Shown: positions 15,728 to 23,978 of the stretch, in pieces
Layout: every line of letters begins with the position of its first letter
How positions within the stretch are numbered: position 1 is the first letter of the stretch
Assembly: GCA_040388605.1 (NCBI GenBank)
Contig: JAZKBN010000035.1
Span: forward strand, 1-33,394
Source of the DNA: JAZKBN01 sp040388605
Lineage (GTDB): Bacteria; Bacteroidota; Bacteroidia; Cytophagales; Flexibacteraceae
Direction of reading: 5' to 3'
DNA length: 33,394 nt
Translations under genes and position numbers: made by a program
Notes under the pieces: model-generated
Database searches by the model: none
Seen by the model: only the letters and a program-made list of their open reading frames with translations
Told to the model about the DNA's origin: nothing

Positions 15728-17401
15728 ATGAAATACCTGAAATCTAAGAAACTGATTCTTTCGCTTGCGGCCGGCTTCGGCCTGACTGTATTTGTCGCCT
15801 TCGATTCTCCGAGCGATAAATATTTCGAAATCGCCAAGAACCTGGACATTTTTGCCTCTTTGTATAAAGAGATGAACACCAGCTATGTTGACGAGATTAA
15901 CCCCAACAAGACCCTGAAAACAGGTATAGATGCCATGCTCAACAGCCTGGACCCATATACCAATTACATTCCCGAAGACGAAATTGAAGATTACCGCACC
16001 ATGACCACCGGCCAGTACGGCGGCATTGGCGCTGTTATAGGCAAGCGTAAAGAACGTACCCTGGTAATGATGCCTTACGAGAACTTCCCCGCCCATAAAG
16101 CCGGCCTGGTTATAGGCGACGAAGTACTTGAAGTAGACGGCGTAGAGGTTGCAAAGAAAAGCACCGGCGATGTAAGCAAACTGCTCAAAGGACAGGCAGG
16201 CACAGTAGTAAAGCTAAAAATTAAGCGTTACGGCGAAGTGGCTCCCCGCATTATTGAAATGACCCGCGAGCGCATTAAAATAGACAATATCCCTTACTTC
16301 GGTATGGTTACCGAAGATGTGGGCTACCTGCACCTGACCGATTTTACCTCAGACGCAAGCCGTGAAGTACGCAAAGCCGTTACTGAGCTGAAAGAAAAAG
16401 GCGCTAAAAAAATCATCTTCGATTTACGCGACAATCCCGGCGGTTTACTTAACGAGGCAATAAACATCAGCAACCTTTTTATTCCTAAAGGTAAGGAAGT
16501 GGTAAGCACCAAGGGCAAAGTGCCCGAGTGGAACAAAACTTACCGCGCCCTGAACCCGCCCCTTGATACCGATATTCCTATTGCTGTACTTACCAGCTCA
16601 CGCTCGGCTTCGGCTGCTGAAATTGTAAGCGGCGTATTGCAGGATTATGACCGCGGCGTGCTGGTAGGCCAGCGTACTTTCGGTAAAGGGCTTGTGCAGG
16701 CTACCCGCCAGCTCAGCTACAACTCCCAGCTTAAAATAACAACCGCCAAATACTATATACCCAGCGGCAGGTGCATACAGGCCATTGACTATGCCAACCG
16801 CAACGACGACGGCAGCGTAGGCAAAATACCCGACAGCCTGAAAGTGGCTTTTAAAACCAATAACGGCCGCGTGGTGTACGACGGAGGCGGCGTAACTCCC
16901 GATGTTGCCGTTGAACGCGACACCTACAGCCCCATAGCCGTAAGCCTGGAACAGAAAGGCCTTTTCTTCGATTATGCCACTGAATACTACTGGGCGCATA
17001 AAACCATTAAGCCGGCTAAAGATTTTACCCTCACCGATGATGAGTACAAAACCTTCGTAACATGGCTCACAGGCAAAGATTACGATTACACCACCCGCAT
17101 GGAAACCGACCTTGCCGACCTTGTGGCTACAGCCAAAAAAGAGAAAAGCTACGACGACGTAAAAGCCCAGATAGATAACCTGAGCAAGCAGCTAAGCCAC
17201 AACAAAGACCAGGATCTTGTGAAAAACAGGAACGAAATAAAGCAGGCCCTCGAAACCCAGATTGTAAGCCGCTACTACCTTGAGAAAGGTGTGCAGGAGG
17301 CCTCTTTTAAATACGATAAAGAAGTGCAGGAAGCCATTAAAGTGCTCAACAAGCCCGAAGAATATAACAGGCTGCTGAAAGGTGTAACTGCAAAAAAATA
17401 A
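15728..17401 (+). CDS. S41 family C-terminal processing peptidase
   Basis: A membrane-anchored or periplasmic serine protease of the CtpA/Prc type, which trims C-termini and degrades envelope proteins. I chose the ATG at 15728 (MKYLKSKKLILSLAAGFGL), giving 557 aa, because the signal/anchor starts there; an in-frame ATG at 15683 adds 15 atypical residues. Order: signal anchor, helical N-domain with SLDPYTNYIPEDE, PDZ domain (about 100-170, GGIGAVIG ... AGLVIGDEVLEVDG), S41 core (about 195-385) with IIFDLRDNPGG, and a charged helical tail. The catalytic Ser lies within SASAAE (about 293-295) and the Lys in FGKG at about 320. A double terminator follows. Confidence 0.93.
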   Translation: MKYLKSKKLILSLAAGFGLTVFVAFDSPSDKYFEIAKNLDIFASLYKEMNTSYVDEINPNKTLKTGIDAMLNSLDPYTNYIPEDEIEDYRTMTTGQYGGIGAVIGKRKERTLVMMPYENFPAHKAGLVIGDEVLEVDGVEVAKKSTGDVSKLLKGQAGTVVKLKIKRYGEVAPRIIEMTRERIKIDNIPYFGMVTEDVGYLHLTDFTSDASREVRKAVTELKEKGAKKIIFDLRDNPGGLLNEAINISNLFIPKGKEVVSTKGKVPEWNKTYRALNPPLDTDIPIAVLTSSRSASAAEIVSGVLQDYDRGVLVGQRTFGKGLVQATRQLSYNSQLKITTAKYYIPSGRCIQAIDYANRNDDGSVGKIPDSLKVAFKTNNGRVVYDGGGVTPDVAVERDTYSPIAVSLEQKGLFFDYATEYYWAHKTIKPAKDFTLTDDEYKTFVTWLTGKDYDYTTRMETDLADLVATAKKEKSYDDVKAQIDNLSKQLSHNKDQDLVKNRNEIKQALETQIVSRYYLEKGVQEASFKYDKEVQEAIKVLNKPEEYNRLLKGVTAKK

Positions 17402-17415
17402 GTGTATTCAGCTTG

Positions 17416-17477
17416 CCCGGCCCGCCGGGTTTTAGTATCAGTTTTTGAAGCCGGCCCTGCATTGGGTCGGCTTTTTT
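17416..17477 (+). terminator. Tandem stem-loop terminators after the S41 protease
   Basis: CCCGG-4-CCGGG at 17416-17429 is followed by TTTTA. A second, stronger hairpin pairs AAGCCGGCCC (17448-17457) with GGGTCGGCTT (17464-17473), followed by TTTTTT. Both read correctly for the plus strand. Confidence 0.8.
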
Positions 17478-17523
17478 GTTTTTATGAACTTCGTTAACGG
17501 GCATGAAGAAAATCACTTTCAGT

Positions 17524-17531
17524 TAACTTTG
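17524..17531 (+). promoter_or_regulatory. Bacteroidota -7 element before the orphan sorting-domain gene
   Basis: TAACTTTG is an exact TAnnTTTG match that ends 29 bases before the ATG at 17561. It supports transcription of this small gene. Confidence 0.45.
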
Positions 17532-17560
17532 TAAGGCTGTAATATAACTTTAAATATTCC

Positions 17561-17917
17561 ATGCGGCGATTAAACGAAAGGACCGACAACCAATTACATG
17601 CCCTGTCTTATACTTTCTCTACCCCGGCCGGACGTTTTGAAAACAGGCCGGAATTGCTGCGAACCAATTCAGTAACCGGCATTCAAGCACCGGGTGCGCA
17701 GCTGAGCCCGTTCCCCAACACTACAAACGGGAATATTCAGCTCTCCGGGCCCGGTATAAGCCAAATCAGCCGCTTCGATGCCAGAGGACTTGCCGTATTA
17801 CAAACTGAAATAACCGGTTTAGGTAACTTAAACTTAAGTAATTTATATTCAGGCGTTTATACGCTGCGCTGCATAAACAAAGGCCAATCTTCGGTTCATA
17901 AAGTGGTTAAGCAATAA
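17561..17917 (+). CDS. T9SS-type sorting domain without cargo
   Basis: A 118-aa ORF whose residues 47-118 look like a complete T9SS type A C-terminal sorting domain: SPFPNTTNGNIQLSG (usual YPNPTNG, here with Thr instead of the second Pro), a central FDARGLAVL (usual 'D..G..V'), the LNLSNLYSGVYTLR turn and the basic end HKVVKQ. The first 46 residues have no signal peptide and no recognised domain, so the protein could not reach the T9SS as drawn. Either this is the remnant of a larger cargo gene that lost its 5' part, or the start and the signal lie elsewhere. A promoter element lies just upstream. Marked low as a working gene. Confidence 0.5.
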   Translation: MRRLNERTDNQLHALSYTFSTPAGRFENRPELLRTNSVTGIQAPGAQLSPFPNTTNGNIQLSGPGISQISRFDARGLAVLQTEITGLGNLNLSNLYSGVYTLRCINKGQSSVHKVVKQ

Positions 17918-18006
17918 GGGACGAATAATTAAATTATTTATCTTTAACCCCCGGCAGCCTAATTGCCTGTAAGGTGGGTCTGCTTATAAAACATAAAAAC
18001 AATACA

Positions 18007-18258
18007 ATGGCGTTATTCAGCTTCCGTTCAAAAAACCTCATTCGTTGCCTGCTTGTTGCAGGTATAACAGCACTGGCCTGCCCTGCTTTCGCACAGGACC
18101 CCGGTGATCCGGGCGATCTTGGCCCTACTCCCTCGGCTCAGCCTGCGGGCGTGCCCATAGATGGCGGAGCGAGCATACTGGCAGCTTCCGGCATAGGCTA
18201 TGGCATTAAACGCATGCGGGCCCGCAAACAGGCGAAGGCCACTTTGGCTGTAAAATAA
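18007..18258 (+). CDS. PID-CTERM-type small sorted protein
   Basis: An 83-aa protein starting at MALFSFRSKNLIRC, with a signal peptide ending at PAFAQ, a short acidic Pro/Gly linker (DPGDPGDLGPTPS) and the C-terminal signal VPIDGGASILAASGIGYGIKRMRARKQ. That tail has the form of the PID-CTERM domain: a PIDGG motif, a short membrane helix, then an arginine/lysine cluster. PID-CTERM proteins are found in Bacteroidota and are thought to be sorted and cleaved by a dedicated membrane peptidase, but their function is not known. I preferred the ATG at 18007 over one at 17974 because the signal peptide begins there. A strong terminator follows. Confidence 0.85.
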   Translation: MALFSFRSKNLIRCLLVAGITALACPAFAQDPGDPGDLGPTPSAQPAGVPIDGGASILAASGIGYGIKRMRARKQAKATLAVK

Positions 18259-18284
18259 CCTGCATTTTGCTTATATATTCTAAT

Positions 18285-18313
18285 AGCTCCCGGCGCAAAC
18301 CGGGGGCTTTTTT
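18285..18313 (+). terminator. Intrinsic terminator of the PID-CTERM gene
   Basis: AGCTCCCGG (18285-18293) pairs with CCGGGGGCT (18300-18308), with one mismatch and a six-base loop, followed by six T's (18308-18313). Confidence 0.85.
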
Positions 18314-18358
18314 GCTTACAGCACATTGCTGATTAATGATGTGGCGCATCAGTTGCGC

Positions 18359-19984
18359 TTAGGGCAATTTAACCAACCTGCAACGCTGCCAACCAATTCT
18401 TACTTCATAAATGCCGGGACCCAGGTTTTCCATACCGATTTCAGAACCCGGTTCGGCTATGAATTGCAGCAGGCATTGGCCCCCGGTACTGTAAATTGCA
18501 GCAGGCATGCTGCGTTCAAGGCCCAGGATACGGAAAGAAGCGGGAACGGGATTCGGTGTGATTTTTAAAGCTCCCGGCAAAAAGCCTGCATTTGAAGCAA
18601 GTAAAAACGGAGCCGATAAGGCTGAATAACACCCGTTTGAATCAAGGTAAGAAGCAGCGTACAAACCGTTTCCGAAAGAAGGCAGCGTGTTGCCTGTATT
18701 GCCGACAAGTACATTCCCGTTGAGATACCATTTAAATGAGCTGCCGGCAGGCTCCGCCCGCAACATGGTTCCTGAAAGTGAGATTACCGGGGCGGGACTT
18801 TGGCTCCTGAAACTCACCCCGGCAGACTCGGATGGTCCCGATATGGCATTATAGTACACCGCCTGCACCGCATAAACACCCGGTCTGCTTACCCTGATGC
18901 TCTGCGTTGCAGCCCCGTTGCTCCATAAATAAGCAGGCGATGCGCTTGCGGTAAGCGTTACAGTATCGCCGTAACAAAGGTCGGTAAGGGGGCGATCAGC
19001 ATAAATGCGCGGACGAGCAGGACTGACATTGGCAGTGGAATCATCAGCACTAAAGGGCCCCTGTGCAAAAGCCCGCCAACCGAGGCCGGAAAAATCTATT
19101 TTGTAGCCTGTAATATTGAAGCTGTAATTATCTGCAGCCAATATAAAGCGGTCGCCGATATTCACTTTTATAGGGGCATTGTGTCTGCTGCCCGATGCCG
19201 TTTCAGATGCGGATGTGCCCGGTTCAAACAAACCTGAAGGCCCGTATTTACCTGAAAAATTGCAGCTTACTTTTACGCTGCCCGAATCTATTATACCCGA
19301 TATTTTTATAGCCTGGCAGGCAGCTGCCTTATCGGGCCCGAAACGGGTGATTTTGAACAGGGCCCAATCAATATCTGTTTTCCCGTACAGGCTTATGTTT
19401 TCTTCCTGCCGGTTCCCGTTATCGCCGAGGGTATGCGCTATAGATACGTTGCTGCAATTGCAGGCTAAGGCATTTATAGTTTCACCGCATGCCGTATTGC
19501 TTGGCGGAATATCGCAGGGAATTATCTTAAAGCGTAAAGTGCCGGCAGGCGCACCCGCCCGGGTATCAATATTTTGCAGTACTGTACCGCTTGCATCTGC
19601 CTGCGGCATTATATCGAATACGAACCAGGAGGTTTGGTGCTCGGCAGTTCCGCAGGTTCCGCCGGCAATTTCATTCGGCACGCATCCGGAACCGCAAACA
19701 TTTTCAGATGAATCAGGGTTAGCAGGAAAATACCCGGAAATTGCGTTTTCGGTACTGAGCAGCGTTCGGGCCCCGCAGCAATCCTGGTAAGACTTTATAC
19801 GGTAGCGTACAAACTTGCTGCTGCAAACCGGCAAGGGTGAGTCAGTGCAGGCCGGTTCGGGCAGGCCCCAATTGCTGCAAACTCTTTGCGCTGAAAGCGT
19901 GAAAGACCCGGCAAGCCAGGCAAAAAGAAAAAAAACAAAACCGGGAAACCCGCAAGATTTGAAAAACATACCTGCATTTGCCAT
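18359..19984 (-). CDS. T9SS-sorted cysteine-rich surface protein, paralogue A
   Basis: A 541-aa secreted protein, first of three paralogues. Signal peptide to about residue 32 (LSAQRVC). A cysteine-rich N-terminal segment follows (VCSNWGLPEPAC, YQDCCGARTLL, DSSENVCGSGC, CGTAEHQTSWFVFD), leading into a beta-sandwich of the kind common in Bacteroidota adhesins, marked by IDWALFKI, VSCNFSG and VNIGDRFILAADNYS. Then an Ig-like repeat (CYGDTVTLTASASPAYLWSNG), a second divergent one (SFKWYLNGNV) and a T9SS sorting domain from about 470 (LKITPNP, GPGIYEVRIGW, final RLVKLP). It shares less identity with B and C than they share with each other. Probably a surface adhesin; no enzymatic motif was seen. 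ATG at 19969 is an alternative start. Confidence 0.8.
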   Translation of the reverse strand: MANAGMFFKSCGFPGFVFFLFAWLAGSFTLSAQRVCSNWGLPEPACTDSPLPVCSSKFVRYRIKSYQDCCGARTLLSTENAISGYFPANPDSSENVCGSGCVPNEIAGGTCGTAEHQTSWFVFDIMPQADASGTVLQNIDTRAGAPAGTLRFKIIPCDIPPSNTACGETINALACNCSNVSIAHTLGDNGNRQEENISLYGKTDIDWALFKITRFGPDKAAACQAIKISGIIDSGSVKVSCNFSGKYGPSGLFEPGTSASETASGSRHNAPIKVNIGDRFILAADNYSFNITGYKIDFSGLGWRAFAQGPFSADDSTANVSPARPRIYADRPLTDLCYGDTVTLTASASPAYLWSNGAATQSIRVSRPGVYAVQAVYYNAISGPSESAGVSFRSQSPAPVISLSGTMLRAEPAGSSFKWYLNGNVLVGNTGNTLPSFGNGLYAASYLDSNGCYSALSAPFLLASNAGFLPGALKITPNPVPASFRILGLERSMPAAIYSTGGQCLLQFIAEPGSEIGMENLGPGIYEVRIGWQRCRLVKLP

Positions 19985-20066
19985 TGATTGCCTTAGCCAA
20001 GTTAGGCCTATGCAGGCAGAATTAAAACAACCGGCAGTATTTTTCAGGCCGACATTAATAAATCTG

Positions 20067-20104
20067 AAAAAAACAGGGCCCCGAAAATTATCCGGGACCC
20101 TGTT
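20067..20104 (-). terminator. Intrinsic terminator of paralogue B
   Basis: AACAGGGCCCCG (20072-20083) pairs with CGGGACCCTGTT (20093-20104), with one mismatch; the minus-strand transcript then has a run of seven T's. It separates paralogue B from A. Confidence 0.85.
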
Positions 20105-20184
20105 CAGTAATACAAAATTGCTAATAATGGGTTTTATTTAAGGGCCATCCTTTCAACGGGTTATGGCCTAATCATTTAAGATTA

Positions 20185-21786
20185 TTAGTTCTTAACAAGG
20201 CTGAGCCTTTGGTGCCCCACCCTGATTTCATAAACGCCTGCCGGAATACCCTGCAAATCTATTTCTGTATTTGAATCGGCGCGAACAGCGCTGATGAATT
20301 TGCCGTTTACTGAATAAATCTCTACCAAGGCATTTGCTTTCAGGCCCGTAATGCGGCAGGTGTTTGTGGCCGGGTTGGGGGTTATTTTCAGTCTTTCATT
20401 CAAATCGGCAGAGGTTCCTGTAAACAGGAAAGGCACTGATAGGGCGGAAGGGCAACCATCGGCTTCGTAGTATTTCACAGTATAAGCACCATTACCCGCT
20501 AAGGGAATGGCATAAGAGTTATAGCCGGGCATTATTCTGCCATCTAAATACCATTGGTAATTGCGGTTTACAATACCTGCTTCCAGGAAACCATTGCTGT
20601 AAGTAATTACCGGGGCAATAGCCTGGGTTCGGTAGCTTACAACAAATGCCCTGCTTGGTTCTGATATCGCATTATAATAAAGGGCCTGCACTGAATATTC
20701 GCCTGCACGGGCAACTTTAATGGTTTGCATGGTATCACCGGTGTTCCAGCGGTAACCCATGGCCCAGGTTGAGCTTAACGTTACAGAATCTCCGGGGCAA
20801 AGGTTGGTAGTTACCCTGCCGGGCCCCCAAACCTTGGGTATGGTAGCCGCCACGTTGGCTGAGGAATCCCGGAGGTCATAACCCCCGCCCCCGTTGCCGA
20901 ATGCGCGCCAGCCCTGCCCGGTGAAAACTACCTTACAGCCTCTTAAGTTGGTGCTGAAATCATCTACAGCCAATACAAACCTGTCTCCCACGTTAACCCT
21001 GAAGGGTTTATTGTATCGGGTGCCGTTAGCGAATTGTGTGCTTAAGGTGCCCGGTTCAAATATACCTGTTGCCCCCCTGGAACCTGAGTAGTTGCAGCTT
21101 ACTTTAACACTGTCGGGAAAAACATTTGCGGCGGTCTTTATTGCATTGCAGGCCAAAGCCTTATTGGGACCGAACCTGTCAACTTTATAAAGTGCCCAGT
21201 CATAATCTGTTGTTCCGAAGGCACGCCATCCTGTGTCGCCAATGGTATGCTCAATACCTATGTTATTGCAGTCGCAAGGCGGGGATGATAGCGTTAAACC
21301 ACATTCATTACCATTATTTGGCGGTATATCACAAGGAATAATTTTAAATCGCAATGTTCCTGCCGGCACACCGGGTAAAGAGCCTGCAGAATCTAAAATG
21401 TACCCGGCACTGTCTGCCAAGGGATGCACATCGAAAACAAACCAAGTGGTTTGGTGCTCAGTAGTACCGCACCCGCCTGCCTTCATTTCATTTGCAACGC
21501 AACCTGCTCCGCAAACATTTTCAGATGAATCAGGCATATCAGGGTTATACCCGTTTATCAGATTTACCTGCCCTGTTAAAGTTCTTGCCCCGCAGCAATC
21601 CTGAAAAGTTTTATACTTGTAATTGGGGAAGTATCTTAAGCAGTTTGTGGTTGCCCTTGTGGAACATATTGGCTCGGGAATACCCCAATTGGTACAAACC
21701 CTTTGGGCCGACGCGGAACCGAAAACAACAATGCCGAATAATGCGGCAACAATTAATTTGAAGATGAACCTGTAAAGTTTAAGCAT
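20185..21786 (-). CDS. T9SS-sorted cysteine-rich surface protein, paralogue B
   Basis: A 533-aa secreted protein from the ATG at 21786 (MLKLYRFIFKLIVAALFG). A longer in-frame reading to 21885 would run through the stem-loop at 21855-21874 and has no signal peptide, so it is rejected. After the signal (SASAQ) come the cysteine-rich segment (VCTNWGIPEP, FQDCCGARTL, VCGAGCVANEM, CGTTEHQT), the beta-sandwich (TDYDWALYKV, VSCNYSG, VNVGDRFVLAVDDFS), an Ig-like repeat (LCPGDSVTLSS ... YRWNTGDTMQTIKV), a divergent one (YQWYLDGRIMPG) and a T9SS sorting domain (LKITPNPATN ... AGVYEIRVG, final SLVKN). The last ~68 residues are identical to paralogue C. A terminator follows. Confidence 0.82.
   Translation of the reverse strand: MLKLYRFIFKLIVAALFGIVVFGSASAQRVCTNWGIPEPICSTRATTNCLRYFPNYKYKTFQDCCGARTLTGQVNLINGYNPDMPDSSENVCGAGCVANEMKAGGCGTTEHQTTWFVFDVHPLADSAGYILDSAGSLPGVPAGTLRFKIIPCDIPPNNGNECGLTLSSPPCDCNNIGIEHTIGDTGWRAFGTTDYDWALYKVDRFGPNKALACNAIKTAANVFPDSVKVSCNYSGSRGATGIFEPGTLSTQFANGTRYNKPFRVNVGDRFVLAVDDFSTNLRGCKVVFTGQGWRAFGNGGGGYDLRDSSANVAATIPKVWGPGRVTTNLCPGDSVTLSSTWAMGYRWNTGDTMQTIKVARAGEYSVQALYYNAISEPSRAFVVSYRTQAIAPVITYSNGFLEAGIVNRNYQWYLDGRIMPGYNSYAIPLAGNGAYTVKYYEADGCPSALSVPFLFTGTSADLNERLKITPNPATNTCRITGLKANALVEIYSVNGKFISAVRADSNTEIDLQGIPAGVYEIRVGHQRLSLVKN
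20243..20392 (-). repeat. 150-bp identical stretch shared with 21946-22095 (copy 1)
   Basis: This part of the sorting-domain region of paralogue B is base-for-base identical to 21946-22095 in paralogue C. Flanking sequence differs at many positions on both sides. Confidence 0.95.
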
Positions 21787-21850
21787 AATGAAAAAGAATA
21801 AATAGGTTGTAAAATCAAATAAAGGAAGCGTACCGCAATAATTAAACAAC

Positions 21851-21874
21851 ATGCGGCCCTGCATAAACAGGGCC
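21851..21874 (-). terminator. Stem-loop terminator of paralogue C
   Basis: GGCCCTG (21855-21861) pairs with CAGGGCC (21868-21874) around a six-base loop, 14 bases past the stop of paralogue C. The T-run is modest. Confidence 0.6.
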
Positions 21875-21887
21875 TTACATGCCACTA

Positions 21888-23486
21888 TTAGTTCTTAACA
21901 AGGCTGAGCCTCTGATGCCCGACCCTGATTTCATAAACCCCGGCAGGAATACCCTGCAAATCTATTTCTGTATTTGAATCGGCGCGAACAGCGCTGATGA
22001 ATTTGCCGTTTACTGAATAAATCTCTACCAAGGCATTTGCTTTCAGGCCCGTAATGCGGCAGGTGTTTGTGGCCGGGTTGGGGGTTATTTTCAGTTTGGA
22101 ATACAGGTCGGCAGAGGTGCCGGTGAATATGAAGGGTTCTGAAAGCGCTGAAGTGCAGGTATTGGCGCCTGTTACACTTGCTGTATAAGTGCCGTTGCTT
22201 AGCGGGAAAAAGGCATGTGCATTATAGCCCGGCATAAGCACGCCATCCTGGTACCAATTGTAAACAAGGTTCGGGTTGCCGGCATCTATCATACCATTGC
22301 TGTATGTAATTACCGGGGCAGGCAGCGGGCGAAGGAAATTAATGGCAACCGGTGGGCTTGCCGCAGAAATAACATTGTAATACCCCCATTTAACTGAATA
22401 TACACCCGGGCTGCTGACCTTTATGGTTTGAGTGGTATCCCCGGTGCTCCAAAGGTAATGCAGGGCATAAGAGGTACCGAGGGTTACAGAGTCTCCCGGG
22501 CACAGCCTGGCAGTATCGCCGGAAATGACCTTTATACGAGGCCTTGTAGGGAAAACGGCGGCTGTTGCATCCTGGAAAATAAATGAGTTTGAGCTGTTGA
22601 ATACCTGCCAGCCGGTTCCGCTGAAAATGATCTTATTGCCTTTAAGATTTGTGGTAAAGTTATCAACCGCCAAAACAAACCTGTCGCCCACATTAACTTT
22701 TATGGGTTTGCAATATCTTGAGCCGCCGGCATTCTGAACCACATCATCGCCCGGCTCAAACATACCGGTGGTTCCGCGGCTGCCTGCGTAATTACATGCA
22801 ACCTTCACGCTTCCTGAACTGACATTTGCAGCACTTTTTATTGCTGCGCACGAGGCTGCTTTATTTGCTCCGAATGAGGTTACCTTATAAAGCGCCCAGT
22901 CATAATCAATAGTACCTGAGGCGTTGTTTTCTCCATCGTCATCAATGGTATTTTCAATACCTATTAAATCACAATTGCACATTTCAGAGCTTTGAGATGC
23001 TGAACAAGTCTGATCGTTCGGGGCAATATCGCAGGGAATTACTTTAAACCTAAGTGTTCCGGCAGAATCACCAATGTTGCTGCCTGCCGAATCAGCTATT
23101 ACCCCGTCGTGCTCAGCAACAGGATGAATATCAAAAACATACCACGATGTCTGATGCTCAGTTGTACCGCATTGCCCGCCGGACATTTCACCTAAAACAC
23201 AGCCTGCACCGCAAACATTCTGCGAAGAATCAATTCCTGAAGGATCAAAGCCCGGGTTAAAATTTACATTGCCCAGCAAAGTCTTTGCACCGCAGCAATC
23301 CTGCTGTGTTCTGTATTGGTATCCGGGAAAGCTTGATCTGCAATTGGCAGGCGCCTGCGTTGTACAAAACGGCTCAACAGTGCCCCATTGGGTACAAACC
23401 CTTTGTGCACAGGCGGAGCCTAATGCAATTATGCTGAAAATAACAGCTATGCAAATTCTGAAGATGAACCTGTAAAGTTTAATCAT
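21888..23486 (-). CDS. T9SS-sorted cysteine-rich surface protein, paralogue C
   Basis: A 532-aa secreted protein closely related to paralogue B. Signal peptide 1-28 (MIKLYRFIFR ... ACAQ); cysteine-rich segment 31-107 (VCTQWG, QQDCCGAKTLL, VCGAGCVLGEM, CGTTEHQTSWYVFDI); beta-sandwich about 115-300 with GTLRFKVIPCD, IDYDWALYKV (193-202), VACNYAGS and VNVGDRFVLAVDNF (265-277); Ig-like repeat about 318-385; divergent Ig-like segment about 388-455 (YNWYQDGVLMPGYN); T9SS sorting domain 464-532. The cysteine-rich segment in front of the sandwich is shared by the trio and not recognised from elsewhere. Probably cell-surface bound after sorting-domain removal. Upstream lies a 492-base gap rather than a shared operon. 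Confidence 0.82.
   Translation of the reverse strand: MIKLYRFIFRICIAVIFSIIALGSACAQRVCTQWGTVEPFCTTQAPANCRSSFPGYQYRTQQDCCGAKTLLGNVNFNPGFDPSGIDSSQNVCGAGCVLGEMSGGQCGTTEHQTSWYVFDIHPVAEHDGVIADSAGSNIGDSAGTLRFKVIPCDIAPNDQTCSASQSSEMCNCDLIGIENTIDDDGENNASGTIDYDWALYKVTSFGANKAASCAAIKSAANVSSGSVKVACNYAGSRGTTGMFEPGDDVVQNAGGSRYCKPIKVNVGDRFVLAVDNFTTNLKGNKIIFSGTGWQVFNSSNSFIFQDATAAVFPTRPRIKVISGDTARLCPGDSVTLGTSYALHYLWSTGDTTQTIKVSSPGVYSVKWGYYNVISAASPPVAINFLRPLPAPVITYSNGMIDAGNPNLVYNWYQDGVLMPGYNAHAFFPLSNGTYTASVTGANTCTSALSEPFIFTGTSADLYSKLKITPNPATNTCRITGLKANALVEIYSVNGKFISAVRADSNTEIDLQGIPAGVYEIRVGHQRLSLVKN
21946..22095 (-). repeat. 150-bp identical stretch shared with 20243-20392 (copy 2)
   Basis: Identical to 20243-20392 over the full 150 bases. 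It encodes most of the T9SS sorting domain of paralogue C. Confidence 0.95.
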
Positions 23487-23978
23487 TTTGAAAAAGAGAA
23501 AATGAAATATTGTTAAATCGGGTAAGGAGAGGTGTACTCTTAAAATAAGCCTTTTGTAACCTGCCGGTAAGCAGCCAAAGACCGGGTATTTAAAAAAACG
23601 GGATTCAAAACGAATAAATCACCTTAGTAGGATAATTACCGCCTCAAACCGCATTTGTTTTGTTACGCAATGTAATAATTTTTTACTTGGTCGTACATTT
23701 TTAGCAATATCAAATTTGCATAAGTTTATTGTCGGCCTGCGGAACAGCAGGCAATGAAGCGCTGCAATTTAGTATTCTATGGCTCGAACTTGAGCCCGGG
23801 GAAGTATCTTTCCATCCTTCCAAATATTGTATGCCGGGTTATCAGCCCTTACTTGGCTGTATTATTACCCCACATCAGGGTACCTCAGCTTAATTTACCT
23901 ATAAAACAAGCCGCCCCTGCACCGAAGTATATCTTCAGTATAGGGGCGGCTTATAATAAAATCTGAACAGGGGAAGGC
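23487..23978. other. Intergenic region between paralogue C and the giant T9SS gene
   Basis: A 492-base gap between two minus-strand genes. It holds the giant gene's terminator at 23908-23952 and presumably the promoter of paralogue C in the AT-rich part at about 23490-23720, but no exact TAnnTTTG was found on the minus strand. A 70-codon ORF at 23754-23966 overlaps the terminator and looks fortuitous. Confidence 0.5.
23908..23952 (-). terminator. Strong two-part stem-loop terminator of the giant gene
   Basis: AAGCCGCCCCT (23908-23918) pairs perfectly with AGGGGCGGCTT (23942-23952). The loop itself contains a small perfect hairpin (GAAG-TATAT-CTTC). On the minus strand the stem is followed by GTTTTAT. 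Confidence 0.8.

Noticed and set aside
23754..23966. 70-codon plus-strand ORF in the gap after the giant gene
   Set aside because: It runs through a strong terminator stem and has no recognisable features or promoter.
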